A DNA stretch of 64,000 nucleotides from Parvularcula marina (GCF_003399445.1 NZ_QUQO01000001.1:1547001-1611000); one strand, 5' to 3'. Positions 1 through 9,278 are shown, counted from the first letter of the stretch. The notes: generated by a model not told the origin, from the letters alone. Program-made: numbers and translations.

Positions 1-346
1 GAGTGAAGCGATTTCCTCCCTCGCCCGCGCTACTGACCTGAAAGATGAGGTCCATAAAGTCTCAACGATCTTCAGCAGTGACCTTCAGGAACGCGACATG
101 CTTCTGCATGACACGCTTGAATCGCTCCGTCTCGAGATTGCCGCGAACAAATCCGCGCAAGGCCAGATTACGTACCGGGATGATTCTGAGGCTGAGTATC
201 TGTCAAACGCCCTCGCCGAGGACAGCGTGCAATATGATGTCTCTCGCCTGCAGAAATTGGTCCGGACGATTTATTCGATGGAGCAGTCCGCCGGAGCCAG
301 CGCGGATGACGAAACTAACGAACCCCGCATCGCGAAGGAGGCATAA
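1..346 (+). CDS. C-terminal fragment, possible methyl-accepting chemotaxis protein
   Basis: The reading frame is open from the left edge (phase starting at base 2) and stops with TAA at 344-346, so only the last 114 or so residues are seen. The first visible residues, SEAISSLARATDLKDEVHK, continue upstream of the first in-window ATG at 98, so that ATG is internal. The segment is polar and probably helical, with a long amphipathic stretch like the distal cytoplasmic end of chemoreceptors. The receptor hairpin tip is outside the window, so the transducer call is an inference. The PilZ-like gene follows after two bases and is probably co-transcribed. Confidence 0.45.
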   Translation, partial: SEAISSLARATDLKDEVHKVSTIFSSDLQERDMLLHDTLESLRLEIAANKSAQGQITYRDDSEAEYLSNALAEDSVQYDVSRLQKLVRTIYSMEQSAGASADDETNEPRIAKEA

Positions 347-348
347 GC

Positions 349-822
349 ATGTCTATTCTATCCGTACTTCGCAAACCCAAAAAACCCGCCTCACCAGCAC
401 CTGTAGACCTTAGCTCTTCCGGCTATAGCGACAGCGAGCTTGAGAAATTCACGCAAGCGCAAAAAGATGCGCTGATTGAGCGTCTTGAAAAGGACCGGCT
501 CAAGAATGAGCATCTGAGAACGGACCAGCGCCAAAGCTGTTTCCTGATCGCGCGCCTCGAATTTGTCGAGAAAGGCCTCGGCATGGATGGCGTGGTGACG
601 GATGCCTCGCTTGGCGGGATCAATTTCCGTCCGGCCTCCCGTTTCATCCAGGAACGGACGAATGAGCGTATCGTGGTCCACATCGGCGATGTCGCGCTCA
701 AAGGCATCCTGCGGCGTACGCAGCCAAGCGGCTATGGAATCCAGATAAACCCGCGCATGACAGACGAGCAGTTTGCAGACATTCTGGAAGCCTCTGCTCT
801 GCCATTTGAGCAAACCATCTAA
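349..822 (+). CDS. PilZ-domain-like protein
   Basis: A 157-residue soluble protein. Residues 1-60 form a charged, partly coiled N-terminal region (repeated Glu/Lys/Leu around 29-57). A RxxxR motif (R57-R61) is followed about 24 residues later by DASLGG (85-90), matching the DxSxxG element of PilZ domains, and by a run of short beta-strand-like segments to about residue 130. PilZ domains bind cyclic di-GMP. The motif pair is seen; ligand binding is inferred. The gene starts two bases after the stop of the upstream probable chemoreceptor, so a motility or chemotaxis role is likely. A hairpin follows the stop codon. Confidence 0.6.
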   Translation: MSILSVLRKPKKPASPAPVDLSSSGYSDSELEKFTQAQKDALIERLEKDRLKNEHLRTDQRQSCFLIARLEFVEKGLGMDGVVTDASLGGINFRPASRFIQERTNERIVVHIGDVALKGILRRTQPSGYGIQINPRMTDEQFADILEASALPFEQTI

Positions 823-827
823 CGTGA

Positions 828-851
828 CCGGCGGGCTTTTTGGCCCGCTGG
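828..851 (+). terminator. Hairpin after the PilZ-like gene
   Basis: Stem 828-836 pairs with 843-851 (GCGGGC against GCCCGC plus three outer pairs, one a G-T wobble) around a T-rich loop, six bases after the stop codon. No clear T-run follows on the plus strand, so termination efficiency is uncertain. Confidence 0.45.
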
Positions 852-890
852 CATGCAGTATCAAGCACCCGCGTCAGCAGATGCGCTTTT

Positions 891-1745
891 TCACGCGATC
901 CACTTTCTCTCATGAGAATCTTCGGCACGCCTGAGGTTTATTTCGAACACGTACTTATCCGGCCGGTAATGCGCGACGATATATTCGACAGCCCGCTTGT
1001 TCTGATCGTGCACGATCCGCGTCACGCGGGTCAGCGGAACACCGACTTCCACTTCAAGCGCTGACGCCAGATCCGGTGACGCGGCCACCGCCGTGACGGT
1101 CTGGCGGGCGCTTGTCATATGCACGCCTCTTGCCTCGAGAATCGCGAGGAGCGGCTTGGCGCTCAGATCCTTGCGGCCAATGCCTTTTGCGATGTCGCCT
1201 GGAACATAGCTGACAACATGGGAGAATGGCGCGCCAGACAAACGCCGGCGGCGGACAACATATTGAACAAGATCGCCTTCTCTCAGCTCCAGCGCTGACG
1301 CGACGATCGCCTCTGCCTTGCGCATTTCAAATGCCAGAAGCTCAATTTCCGTTCGTTTGCCGACGATCAGTAGATTCTCGATGAGCCCGTCGAAATTGGC
1401 CTTGGGCGCCCGCGCATGCATCTCATAGCAAACGGTCGTGCCCCGCCCCTGCTGGCGCGTGACATACCCCTCTTCGGCCAGTTCATTGAGGGCCCGGCGG
1501 ATCGTGATCCGCGAGACGTCAAATTCTTCGCAGAGTTTCGCCTCGCTAGGCAGAACTGTGTTGAAAGGATAATCGCCGCCGACGATGCGGTCGCGCAGCA
1601 CAAGATACGCCTGATGATAAAGCGGTGTGTGTGCTGACGCATTGATGGGCGCCGACCCCTCGACCGGTTTTGGCATCTCAGCCGCAGACTGCTTTTTCTT
1701 CATTGCTGATTCTTCCGCCACGTCCTGCGCAGTCACCTCGCTCAA
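891..1745 (-). CDS. GntR-family regulator, HutC/UTRA type
   Basis: A 284-residue transcription regulator. A polar N-terminal extension of about 40 residues precedes a winged-helix domain (about 41-105: PLYHQAYLVLRDRIVGGDYP, then LPSEAKLCEEFDVSRITIRR). A UTRA effector domain fills about 118-275, with the typical end VEYIVAHYRPDKYVFE. HutC-subfamily members sense small catabolic effectors. It diverges from the SSS symporter gene, with an imperfect dyad at 1795-1818 between them, so it probably controls that symporter and itself. A similar dyad lies upstream of the hydrolase gene at 16557. An internal start is possible, because the N-terminal extension is longer than usual. Confidence 0.88.
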   Translation of the reverse strand: MSEVTAQDVAEESAMKKKQSAAEMPKPVEGSAPINASAHTPLYHQAYLVLRDRIVGGDYPFNTVLPSEAKLCEEFDVSRITIRRALNELAEEGYVTRQQGRGTTVCYEMHARAPKANFDGLIENLLIVGKRTEIELLAFEMRKAEAIVASALELREGDLVQYVVRRRRLSGAPFSHVVSYVPGDIAKGIGRKDLSAKPLLAILEARGVHMTSARQTVTAVAASPDLASALEVEVGVPLTRVTRIVHDQNKRAVEYIVAHYRPDKYVFEINLRRAEDSHERKWIA

Positions 1746-1794
1746 TGGGTGCGTCCTTCAGATCGCCTTTTCGCGCAGTCAGAGGACGGCTTGC

Positions 1795-1818
1795 AATGAT
1801 TAGATATATCATATCATT
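1795..1818. promoter_or_regulatory. Candidate GntR operator between regulator and symporter
   Basis: A 24-base dyad in which 10 of 12 pairs match: outer arms AATGAT and ATCATT with a GATATATC centre. It lies between the divergent regulator (start 1745) and symporter (start 1879) genes. The outer AATG/CATT bases recur in the perfect dyad at 16502-16523. Being an operator is an inference from position and symmetry. Confidence 0.5.
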
Positions 1819-1878
1819 ATGACATTTGCAGGAAAAACGGCCCGCATTCAGCGAAAGCCGATGCTGCAGGGAAAGCCC

Positions 1879-3297
1879 ATGTCCGAAAACCTGACCACTC
1901 TGCTTTTTCTCGCCTTCTTCAATGTGGTCCTGCTGGGGATCGGATTTTTCGCCTATCGACGCGTCAAGGACAACAACGACTTCATTTTGGGCGGCGCCAA
2001 GCTGGGGCCCTTCGTCTCCGGGTTGTCCTATGCGGCCAGCACTTCTTCCGTATGGGTTCTTCTTGGTTATTCAGGATATGTCTATGCCGTTGGCCTCTCG
2101 GCCCTTTGGCTCTTGCCCGGCATATGGGGCGGCTATGTCGCTGTCTGGCTAGGACTGGGCAAAAAGCTGAATGATGAAACACGGACCCAAGGCCATCTGA
2201 CGCTTACGAACTATATCTCTCACGGCCAGCCTCGGCGCGCGCACGCCATCATCGCAGCGATTGCCACGCTTCTCATTGTCTTCTGTTTTACTTTTTATGT
2301 CGCTTCCCAGCTTCAGGGCGCCGGCAGAACTTTCGAAACCTACTTCGACTGGAAGTTCAGTTATTCCGTACTGATTGGAGTCGTTGTCGTTCTCTTTTAT
2401 TCTCTTCTGGGCGGCTTCTGGGCCGTCTCACTGACTGACACCATTCAGGGGCTATTCATGGTAGCGATCAGTCTTGCTGTACCGATCGCCGCACTGGTTG
2501 CTGTTGGTGGCCCCGCAAGCCTCCTGAGTACCCTGCCTCAGGCGGCACCTGCCGGGTTTCTGAATGCGACTGGCGGCTATCAGGGCCTGACGCTGATCCT
2601 CTTTGTTGTGGGTTCCATCAGTATCGGTCTTGGAACGCTCGGCCAGCCGCATCTCCTCAATCGTCTGATGGCGCTTCGCGACGACAAAGCACGCAAGCAG
2701 GGATTTGCCATTGCCTTCGGTTGGAGCATCGCTGTTTATCTGGGTATGACGCTGCTGGCCTTGTGCGGTCGCGTGCTTTTCCCTTCGCTGGAAGCATCAG
2801 AGACGCTGCTGTTCCAGATTTCCGCTGAATACATGCCCGGGATCATGAGCGGTGTCGTGATGGCGGCCATCCTGTCAGCCATCATGTCGACGGTCGACAG
2901 CCAGTTGCTGGTCGTCTCCTCCTCCATCACACATGACATGCAGCTTGAGCGGATCGCGCCGCGGCATGCGGTGCTCGTCTCCAGGATCGTGATGATCCTC
3001 GTTGCCGCTCTGGCCGTTGTGCTGACCTTTCTGGCGCCGGATACAATCTTCCAGCGCGTCCTTTTTGCCTGGACCGCGCTTGGTGCCGCGTTCGGCCCGA
3101 TCGTGGTCGCTCGCGTTATAGGATTTAAGCACGGCCCAGCCACTGTCATGGCCGCGATGCTTGTAGGCTTCGGCTCCGCCGTGACTTTCTTTTTGCTGCC
3201 CAACACGCCGGGAGACATTGCGGAGCGATTGCTCCCATGGTGCTTCAGCATCGTCATTCTGATGGCTAGAGCCAAGCGAAACGCATCAAAGCGATAA
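1879..3297 (+). CDS. Sodium:solute symporter (SSS family)
   Basis: An inner-membrane protein with about 12-13 hydrophobic segments, of SSS (PutP/SglT) type. Supporting segments are a first helix with FFAYRRVKDNNDFILGG, then SGLSYAASTSSVWVLLGYSGYVY, LGGFWAVSLTDTIQG and the late signature IMSTVDSQLLVVSSSITHDM. It should import an organic solute with Na+. The start at 1879 (MSENLTT) is chosen over the ATG at 1819 because it has a purine-rich site (CAGGGAAAG) just upstream. It opens the catabolic island, so its substrate may be the island's growth substrate or an intermediate. The substrate cannot be read from sequence. Confidence 0.87.
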   Translation: MSENLTTLLFLAFFNVVLLGIGFFAYRRVKDNNDFILGGAKLGPFVSGLSYAASTSSVWVLLGYSGYVYAVGLSALWLLPGIWGGYVAVWLGLGKKLNDETRTQGHLTLTNYISHGQPRRAHAIIAAIATLLIVFCFTFYVASQLQGAGRTFETYFDWKFSYSVLIGVVVVLFYSLLGGFWAVSLTDTIQGLFMVAISLAVPIAALVAVGGPASLLSTLPQAAPAGFLNATGGYQGLTLILFVVGSISIGLGTLGQPHLLNRLMALRDDKARKQGFAIAFGWSIAVYLGMTLLALCGRVLFPSLEASETLLFQISAEYMPGIMSGVVMAAILSAIMSTVDSQLLVVSSSITHDMQLERIAPRHAVLVSRIVMILVAALAVVLTFLAPDTIFQRVLFAWTALGAAFGPIVVARVIGFKHGPATVMAAMLVGFGSAVTFFLLPNTPGDIAERLLPWCFSIVILMARAKRNASKR

Positions 3298-3303
3298 CTC
3301 CAA

Positions 3304-3325
3304 CTTGTATTTCATATAATATATG
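3304..3325. promoter_or_regulatory. Candidate regulatory dyad upstream of the FAD monooxygenase
   Basis: The sequence starts with ACTTGTAT at 3304. It contains the dyad TGTATT-N6-AATATA (five of six arm pairs) and an overlapping perfect CATATA-A-TATATG palindrome at 3313-3325. The same ACTTGTAT octamer occurs at 6284 and, on the minus strand, near 11000, each upstream of an island gene. It probably marks a GntR-type site or the promoter of the monooxygenase operon. Confidence 0.45.
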
Positions 3326-3386
3326 TGGCATGGCGGGCCGGTCGCAGTGCCGACTCCAGTTATAAAGAGCCGACCGGGAACCATGC

Positions 3387-4586
3387 ATGCCATCTTCTGA
3401 TTATAATGTAGCGATCATCGGCGCAGGCCCTGTCGGACTGTTCTCGGCGCTCCGGCTCTCCAATCTCGGCGTTTCCTGCGTTGTTCTGGAGGCGGAAAAT
3501 GAGCTGCCCGAAGATTTGCGCGCCTCGACCTTTCACCCGCCAACATTGGATATTCTTGAAGATGCCGGCATTGCGGATCGGTTGATTGCGCAAGGCCGTG
3601 TCTGCCCGACATGGCAGATCAGGCAGCATCCCGACCATGATTACGTGGAATTCGATCTCAGTGTCCTGAGCGAGGACACCCGTCACCCCTATCGCCTGCA
3701 ATGCGAGCAATCACGCCTTTGCAAGCTGCTTTTGAAAGAGGTGCTTGAGCGCGAAAATATCGATGTGAAATTCGGCTATCGCCTGACGGACCTGACGCAG
3801 GATGACACCAGAGTGTCGTTGGCGTTCGAAACATCCGATGGCGTGGAGACGCTTGAAGCCCGCTATGTCATCGGCGCGGATGGATCGCGCAGCCAGGTCC
3901 GGCAGGCATTGAACTTCCCATTTGAAGGGCTGACCTATCCGGAAACGACCATCCTCGCGACCACGCGTTTTCCGTTCGAGGAGCATTTACCGAACCTTTC
4001 CGGCATCAATTATGTCTGGAAAGAAGGCGGCACATTCAGCCTCCTCCACCTGCCGGATCTGTGGCGGTGCAGTCTTTATCCTGATGCGGACGAAGATATC
4101 GAAGACGCGCTCAAGCCTGAATCAATTCAGCGAAAGCTGCAGGAAATCGTTCCCAATGAAGACGGATACGAAGTCGAAGATACCCGGCGCTATCGCATCC
4201 ACATGCGTATCGTTGATGATTATCGCAACGGCCGCGTGATCCTCGCCGGAGATGCTGCACATATCAACAGCCCAAGCGGCGGCATGGGAATGAATGGCGG
4301 CCTGCATGACGCATGGTTCCTCACCCAAGCCCTGCACGAAGTTGATCAGGGTGCCCCCATTGAACGACTCGACAGGTATACGCGCCAGCGCCGTCCCGTC
4401 GCCGAAGAGCAGATCCTGAAACAGGCAGATGCGAACCGGAAAAGGATGCAGGAGCGCAATCCCGAACGCCGCAGCGAGATGTTCGCGCAACTCAAAGAAA
4501 AAGTCAGTAGCCGAGACACCCTTCATGCGCACCTGCTTCATTCTTCCATGATCGCAGGCTGGCGCCAGTCGATGGCGATCGACTGA
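3387..4586 (+). CDS. FAD-dependent aromatic-ring monooxygenase (class A flavoprotein)
   Basis: A 399-residue single-component flavoprotein hydroxylase of the PHBH/UbiH/MhpA type. The Rossmann GAGPVG (12-17) binds the ADP part of FAD. GADGSRS (163-169) is the DG motif, and GDAAH at 288-292 within AGDAAHINSPSGGMGMN is the GD motif. These enzymes use NAD(P)H and O2 to hydroxylate aromatic rings, and some members (MHPC oxygenase of vitamin B6 breakdown) also open a pyridine ring. The next gene, maleate-isomerase-like, overlaps by one base (TGATG), so both are translated together. A ring-attacking role in an N-heterocycle route is inferred from context; the substrate is unknown. Confidence 0.85.
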   Translation: MPSSDYNVAIIGAGPVGLFSALRLSNLGVSCVVLEAENELPEDLRASTFHPPTLDILEDAGIADRLIAQGRVCPTWQIRQHPDHDYVEFDLSVLSEDTRHPYRLQCEQSRLCKLLLKEVLERENIDVKFGYRLTDLTQDDTRVSLAFETSDGVETLEARYVIGADGSRSQVRQALNFPFEGLTYPETTILATTRFPFEEHLPNLSGINYVWKEGGTFSLLHLPDLWRCSLYPDADEDIEDALKPESIQRKLQEIVPNEDGYEVEDTRRYRIHMRIVDDYRNGRVILAGDAAHINSPSGGMGMNGGLHDAWFLTQALHEVDQGAPIERLDRYTRQRRPVAEEQILKQADANRKRMQERNPERRSEMFAQLKEKVSSRDTLHAHLLHSSMIAGWRQSMAID

Positions 4587-5347
4587 TGCCGGATCGGGTC
4601 TATGATTACGGTCGGAATGCGCGCATCGGTGTCGCCACGCCGCAGGCAAACCCCACCGTCGAAGCAGAATTCAGTGTGCTCTATCCGCGCGCTGTGTCCA
4701 TTCAGGCGAGCCGCCTTGTCAGTAAAGCTGCCAATCCCCTCGCCCGTCTCACGGCTTATTTCGAGGAGCTTGAAGACACGCTCGGCACCTATGGCGGCAT
4801 GCATTTGTCAGCCTTCGGATTTGCCTGCACCGGAAGCTCATACCTTGTTGGCGCAGAGCGTGAAGATCAGGCATGTAAAAAGCTCTCTGAGCAATTCGGC
4901 TATCCAGTAGAAACCGCAGCCAGAGCCATTCTTGCCCGCCTGAAAGCCGAAAACATCAACCGCATCACTATCGTCATGCCCTATCCCCAGCCGTTGGTGG
5001 AGGCGGCCGTCGCTTATTGGCGCAGCCGGGATCTGGAAGTTGTCAGTGCACATCGCGTGGAAACCCGCACCGCGGACACAACGACGATTTACGAGTTGAC
5101 CAGCCAAGATGCGACCGAGGCGCTGAAACCCCTTGATACGGAGAACACGGACGCCATTCTGTTAAGCGGGACCGGCATGCCGACACTCGCTTGCATCGCA
5201 GGCTCCAAGAAAAACCTGCCCGTTCTGTCCTCGAATTATTGTCTTGCCTGGCGCTTGCTTGAACTCGCAGGCGCATCCGACCTGATTTCAGAGGACGGTT
5301 TGGACATCAGCGGCTGGGAAGCCAGACTTGCGGAATGCGTGCCCTGA
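4586..5347 (+). CDS. Maleate isomerase / arylmalonate decarboxylase family enzyme
   Basis: A 253-residue member of the Asp/Glu racemase superfamily, with both catalytic cysteines in place: C81 in GFACTGSSY and C219 in SSNYCLAW. The length matches bacterial maleate isomerases (NicE/MaiA), in which the two cysteines convert maleate to fumarate. The N-terminal RIGVATPQANPTVE loop is also typical. It overlaps the monooxygenase stop codon by one base. The presence of both cysteines favours isomerase over the single-cysteine decarboxylases. The substrate could be maleate or a methylated homologue. The gene ends exactly where the convergent regulator gene ends, with no intergenic base. Confidence 0.8.
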   Translation: MPDRVYDYGRNARIGVATPQANPTVEAEFSVLYPRAVSIQASRLVSKAANPLARLTAYFEELEDTLGTYGGMHLSAFGFACTGSSYLVGAEREDQACKKLSEQFGYPVETAARAILARLKAENINRITIVMPYPQPLVEAAVAYWRSRDLEVVSAHRVETRTADTTTIYELTSQDATEALKPLDTENTDAILLSGTGMPTLACIAGSKKNLPVLSSNYCLAWRLLELAGASDLISEDGLDISGWEARLAECVP

Positions 5348-6178
5348 TCAGGTATGGCGCCATTGCGGGCGCATGGTGGCGCTCTCCCGCGACAGCCGCA
5401 TGAAATATTCGTACTTGTCCGGACGATAAAGGCTGACCTGATAAATGCAGGGCTCGCCATCCGCATCATATACTGTCCGGCGAAGCTGGATCAGGGCCGA
5501 CCCTAGGGGAACGCCAAGCGCCGAGGCGGCGGGGTCATGCGCCAAAGTCGCGCTGATGCTTTGATCCGCGCAGGAGGCGCGAAACCCGGCCCTTTCTAGA
5601 TGAACGAGTACCGGATCATTTCCCAGCGGTATATCCGCCAGTGGTTTTGCCGTCTTGGGCGCCACATAGACGCGGCTGTAGGAAAACGGCGCATCATCAT
5701 GCAATCTGAGTCGAACGACACGAAAACATTCCGTATTCGGTTGTAACCGCAGCGCCTCAATCGCATGGAGGGTCGGCACTTTCCAGCCGGTTTCAAGATT
5801 TTGTGCCTGCGCTGCCAGACCGCGGGTCAGCAGATTGTCGATCGGCCCCCTGATCAGCGGCGGCGAGGGCTCTTCTTCCCGCGGGGCCACGCAACTGCGC
5901 GCACCGCGACGGCGGATGACGAGATTTTCTTTCTCAAGCTGATTGAGCGCCTTGCGCACCGTCACCCGCGACACGCCATATTCGGCCGTCATCTCACTTT
6001 CGGACGGTAGCGGCTCTCCCGGCCCAAGTTCGCCATCGCGGATCTTCTGGGCCAGCAGAACATAGAGCTTGTAATAGACAGGCACGCCTGCGCGCGAATG
6101 TCCTTCCTCTCCATCGCCAAATGAGGCCTTCTGGTTTTTCGGCGTGTGGCCGGCAGCCTTCGCCTTAGCAGTTGTCAC
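5348..6178 (-). CDS. GntR-family regulator, HutC/UTRA type
   Basis: A 276-residue regulator with a winged helix at about 33-100 (VYYKLYVLLAQKIRDGELGP, LPSESEMTAEYGVSRVTVRK) and a UTRA domain at about 112-265 ending in CIYQVSLYRPDKYEYFM. It is a second, distinct member of the same subfamily as the regulator at 891-1745. It diverges from the aldehyde dehydrogenase gene. The intergenic region holds an ACTTG...CAAGT dyad at 6284-6307 that shares an octamer with sites before two other island genes. It is therefore the best candidate for the regulator of those promoters. The effector is unknown. Confidence 0.88.
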   Translation of the reverse strand: MTTAKAKAAGHTPKNQKASFGDGEEGHSRAGVPVYYKLYVLLAQKIRDGELGPGEPLPSESEMTAEYGVSRVTVRKALNQLEKENLVIRRRGARSCVAPREEEPSPPLIRGPIDNLLTRGLAAQAQNLETGWKVPTLHAIEALRLQPNTECFRVVRLRLHDDAPFSYSRVYVAPKTAKPLADIPLGNDPVLVHLERAGFRASCADQSISATLAHDPAASALGVPLGSALIQLRRTVYDADGEPCIYQVSLYRPDKYEYFMRLSRESATMRPQWRHT

Positions 6179-6283
6179 CGGGGCGATCCTCTATGTTCTT
6201 GTTTTGCAACCTGTCGTCATAACGGCTTACATAGCAAGTCAATCCAGAGCTCAAGGGTCAGAAATCAGTTGCGCCCGTCCGGA

Positions 6284-6307
6284 ACTTGTATCTAATGTAG
6301 ACCAAGT
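6284..6307. promoter_or_regulatory. Candidate GntR operator before the aldehyde dehydrogenase operon
   Basis: A dyad with outer arms ACTTG and CAAGT and an inner TCTA-ATG-TAGA, between the divergent GntR gene and the aldehyde dehydrogenase. TAGACCAA resembles the half-site style of HutC-type regulators such as DasR/NagR. The octamer ACTTGTAT is shared with 3304 and with the minus strand near 11000. Confidence 0.5.
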
Positions 6308-6348
6308 TACCGAGCCCCTTGCCGACCCAGCGGCTGAAAAGGAACCTC

Positions 6349-7860
6349 ATGTCCGACACGACCGGCGACATTGCAGCAAGCCACAAGATACCGGCACTTT
6401 GCGGAAACATCATCGGCGGGGAAACCTATACGCAGGGCGATCAGATACCCGTTATCTGTCCCGAGACCGACGAAGTCGTCACCCATGCGGTTGAAGCCGA
6501 TGATGAGACTTTGGATCTCGCTATCAGGACAGCTCAGGAAACCTTCGAACAAGGCGAATGGTCAAAAGCCTCCAGCGATCACCGCCAGAAAGTGCTTTTC
6601 CGCATCGCGGACCTGATTGAGAAACATCAGGAAGAGCTGGCTTGGCTTGAGACACTGAATATCGGCGCTCCGATCCGGCAGTCCGAAACACGTCACGTCA
6701 CCCGCGCTGTCCTGAACTTCAGGTTTTTCGCCGAATACTGCTCACAGACATCCGGTGACGCCTATTATCAGCAGCCAGATTACCTGACGGTGGTCACGCG
6801 CGAACCGGTGGGCGTTGCCGCCCTGATCGGTCCATGGAACGCGCCCATCGCCCTGACCACAATGAAAATTGCTGGCGCTATTGCGTTCGGCAATAGCTGC
6901 GTCGTGAAGCCATCAGAAATCTCTCCCCTGACGGCCTTTCGCGTTACGCAGCTACTTCTTGAAGCCGGCCTGCCCGAAGGCGTCGTAAATCTCGTGAATG
7001 GACGCGGCGGAACCACGGGCGCGGCGCTGTCATCGCATGACGGCATTGACCGATTGTCCTTTACCGGCGGCACCGCCACCGGGCGCGCCATCATGTCCGC
7101 CGCAGGCAAGAACCTCGTGCCCGTCACGCTGGAGCTCGGCGGCAAATCCGCGAATATCATTTTCGATGATGCCGATTATGAACAGGCCCTGGACGGATCA
7201 TTGCTTGGTATTTTCAGCAATAATGGTCAGCAATGCCTCGCAGGTTCACGCATCCTCGTGCAGCGGTCCATTTTCGACCGGTTCGTTGCTGATTTCGTCG
7301 GCCGTACGAATAATCTGCGCATGGGATCGTCCTTTGATCGCCGCACGGAAATCGGTCCGCTTGCGACCAAATCCCATTTCAACCGTGTCCTTTCCTTTGC
7401 TGACCTTGCGCGCGAAGAGGGGTGCGAGATCCTGACCGGCGGTCGCGCCGCGGATGGATACTCCAGCGGGTATTTCTTCGAGCCGACCGTCGCCGTCACG
7501 CCGCGAAATGACCTCCGGATCTGTCAGGAAGAAATCTTCGGCCCCTTCGCCACTATTCAGGTCTTTGACACGCCTGAGGAAGCATGGCGGATCGCCAATG
7601 AATCCGACTTTGGCCTTGTCAGCTATGTGTGGACATCAAGCCTTGAGACCGCAACGACCGCCCATAAAGCCATCAAGGCCGGCATGGTGCTGATCAATAC
7701 GCCCATTGTCCGGGAGCTGCGCGCGCCCTTTGGCGGGTTCAAGGATTCAGGTGTTGGCAGCGAAAGCGGCGCATCCTGCGAAGCTTTCTATACAGAACAA
7801 AAAACAACCGTCATTCCCATGGCGAAACCCAATCTGCCGAAGCTTGGATCGGAAGCCTAG
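6349..7860 (+). CDS. NAD(P)+-dependent aldehyde dehydrogenase
   Basis: A 503-residue class I/II-type aldehyde dehydrogenase. GPWNAPIALT and VVKPSE line the cofactor site, LELGGKSAN carries the general base Glu (about 262), and NNGQQCLAGSR carries the catalytic Cys (about 296). It resembles enzymes oxidising hydroxymuconic-type semialdehydes, but the substrate is not fixed by these motifs. The start at 6349 is preferred over 6319 because AAAAGGAA precedes it. The stop TAG overlaps the GTG start of the GPH transporter, so the two are coupled. It is the first gene of a four-gene unit (dehydrogenase, transporter, methyltransferase, small protein). Confidence 0.88.
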   Translation: MSDTTGDIAASHKIPALCGNIIGGETYTQGDQIPVICPETDEVVTHAVEADDETLDLAIRTAQETFEQGEWSKASSDHRQKVLFRIADLIEKHQEELAWLETLNIGAPIRQSETRHVTRAVLNFRFFAEYCSQTSGDAYYQQPDYLTVVTREPVGVAALIGPWNAPIALTTMKIAGAIAFGNSCVVKPSEISPLTAFRVTQLLLEAGLPEGVVNLVNGRGGTTGAALSSHDGIDRLSFTGGTATGRAIMSAAGKNLVPVTLELGGKSANIIFDDADYEQALDGSLLGIFSNNGQQCLAGSRILVQRSIFDRFVADFVGRTNNLRMGSSFDRRTEIGPLATKSHFNRVLSFADLAREEGCEILTGGRAADGYSSGYFFEPTVAVTPRNDLRICQEEIFGPFATIQVFDTPEEAWRIANESDFGLVSYVWTSSLETATTAHKAIKAGMVLINTPIVRELRAPFGGFKDSGVGSESGASCEAFYTEQKTTVIPMAKPNLPKLGSEA

Positions 7861-9278
7861 TGAACAAGAATGTGACGGATGCCCCGACGCTGAACCCGGG
7901 CGAAGACGGCCAGCCGAAAGTGGCGGGCGCCTACGATCCTGCGAAAGCCCTGCCACTACTATTGTGCATTGGCTGGGGGGTCGGAACATTCGGCATCTCC
8001 GTCATGTTCAATTCCGTCAATCTGCTGCTGCAACGCTATGCGACGGATTTTCTCGGCATCGCGGCCGCCTCTTATGGCGTGATCTATTTCCTCTCAAAGA
8101 TTTACGATGCCATCACCGATCCCCTGATGGGGGCAATCTCCGACCGTACCAAAAGCCGTGCCGGTCGCCGCCGTCCCTATCTCGTTCTTGGCGGCCTCGT
8201 TTCCGCCGCAGCCTTCATCGCCCTTTTCAATGCGCCGAGCATTGAGGAAACCCCATATGCGATCGCAATCTTTGCGGGTCTACTGATCTTATATTCGACC
8301 GGTTATACGATCTTCAACGTCCCTTATCTCGCCATGCCGGCGGAGATGACGACAAATTATCTCGAACGCGCCCGGCTGATTTCATTTCGTGTGTACGCGA
8401 TCGGTTTCGGCAGCCTTGCGGGTCTCTCCTTTGCCCCGATGCTGGTTGCCATGTGGGGCGGCGGACGCGAAGGGCATGTCATGCTCGCCTGGATCTATGG
8501 CGCATTGATCCTTATCGCGAGCATCACCTGCTTTGCTGCCACCAGTCAGGCGCGCGCAACGACGAACGTAGAGAAATCACCGCTGAGCCGCGCGGAGAAA
8601 CTCAAACTCATCTTCACGAACAAGCCGTTCATGATCCTTGTTGGTGTCAAGACATTGCACCTTGCGTCTCTCGCCGTAACGCAGGCCGCGTTCATCTACT
8701 TTGTCGTCTATGTTCTGGATAAAGGCTATGGCGCGCTCGGCCTCCTCGGCCTTGCCAATGCCGCCGGTATGTTGGTCGGCAACCCTCTGTGGTATTGGGC
8801 AGCCAAGAGACTGCGCGACAAACGCATCCTCTATATGTGTGCGTCGGTTTTCGCCGGATTAGTCTTGTTGAGCTGGTGGTTCTCCTCTGCTTCCGAGCCC
8901 ATGGAAGTCACAATGCTGCGCAAGTTCCTGCATGGCATCACCACGGCGGGGTCGCTTCTCTTCGGTCAGGCCATGCTGCCAGACGCCATCGCTCATGATG
9001 CTCAGCGCTCCGGGCTTCGCCGCGAAGGCATCTTCGCCGGGATTTTCACCACCGCAGAGAAGTTCGCTTTCGCAGTGGGCGGAGCAATCACCGGGATTTT
9101 CCTTGGCCTGATGGGATATATTTCGTCGACGACAGGTGCAACGGATCAACCAGAAACTGCTATTAGGGCGATCTATCTGTGCGTTTCCGTCCTGCCTGCG
9201 ACACTGTTGTTCTTCAGCGTCCTGTTGCTGACGCAGTATAATTTGAGCGAAGATCAGGTTGAGGCAGCAGCCAGATAA
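7860..9278 (+). CDS. GPH-family (MelB-type) cation symporter
   Basis: A 472-residue inner-membrane carrier with 12 predicted hydrophobic segments. The motif around DAITDPLMGAISDRTKSRAGRRRPYLV is the hallmark of the glycoside-pentoside-hexuronide:cation family. NVPYLAMPAEMT and LRREGIFAGIFTTAEKFAFA are also typical. Translation starts at GTG 7860, sharing the final G of the upstream TAG. Members in catabolic islands often carry non-sugar substrates such as organic acids or steroids, so the family name should not be taken to mean sugar uptake. It probably moves a substrate or intermediate of the island. Confidence 0.85.
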   Translation: MNKNVTDAPTLNPGEDGQPKVAGAYDPAKALPLLLCIGWGVGTFGISVMFNSVNLLLQRYATDFLGIAAASYGVIYFLSKIYDAITDPLMGAISDRTKSRAGRRRPYLVLGGLVSAAAFIALFNAPSIEETPYAIAIFAGLLILYSTGYTIFNVPYLAMPAEMTTNYLERARLISFRVYAIGFGSLAGLSFAPMLVAMWGGGREGHVMLAWIYGALILIASITCFAATSQARATTNVEKSPLSRAEKLKLIFTNKPFMILVGVKTLHLASLAVTQAAFIYFVVYVLDKGYGALGLLGLANAAGMLVGNPLWYWAAKRLRDKRILYMCASVFAGLVLLSWWFSSASEPMEVTMLRKFLHGITTAGSLLFGQAMLPDAIAHDAQRSGLRREGIFAGIFTTAEKFAFAVGGAITGIFLGLMGYISSTTGATDQPETAIRAIYLCVSVLPATLLFFSVLLLTQYNLSEDQVEAAAR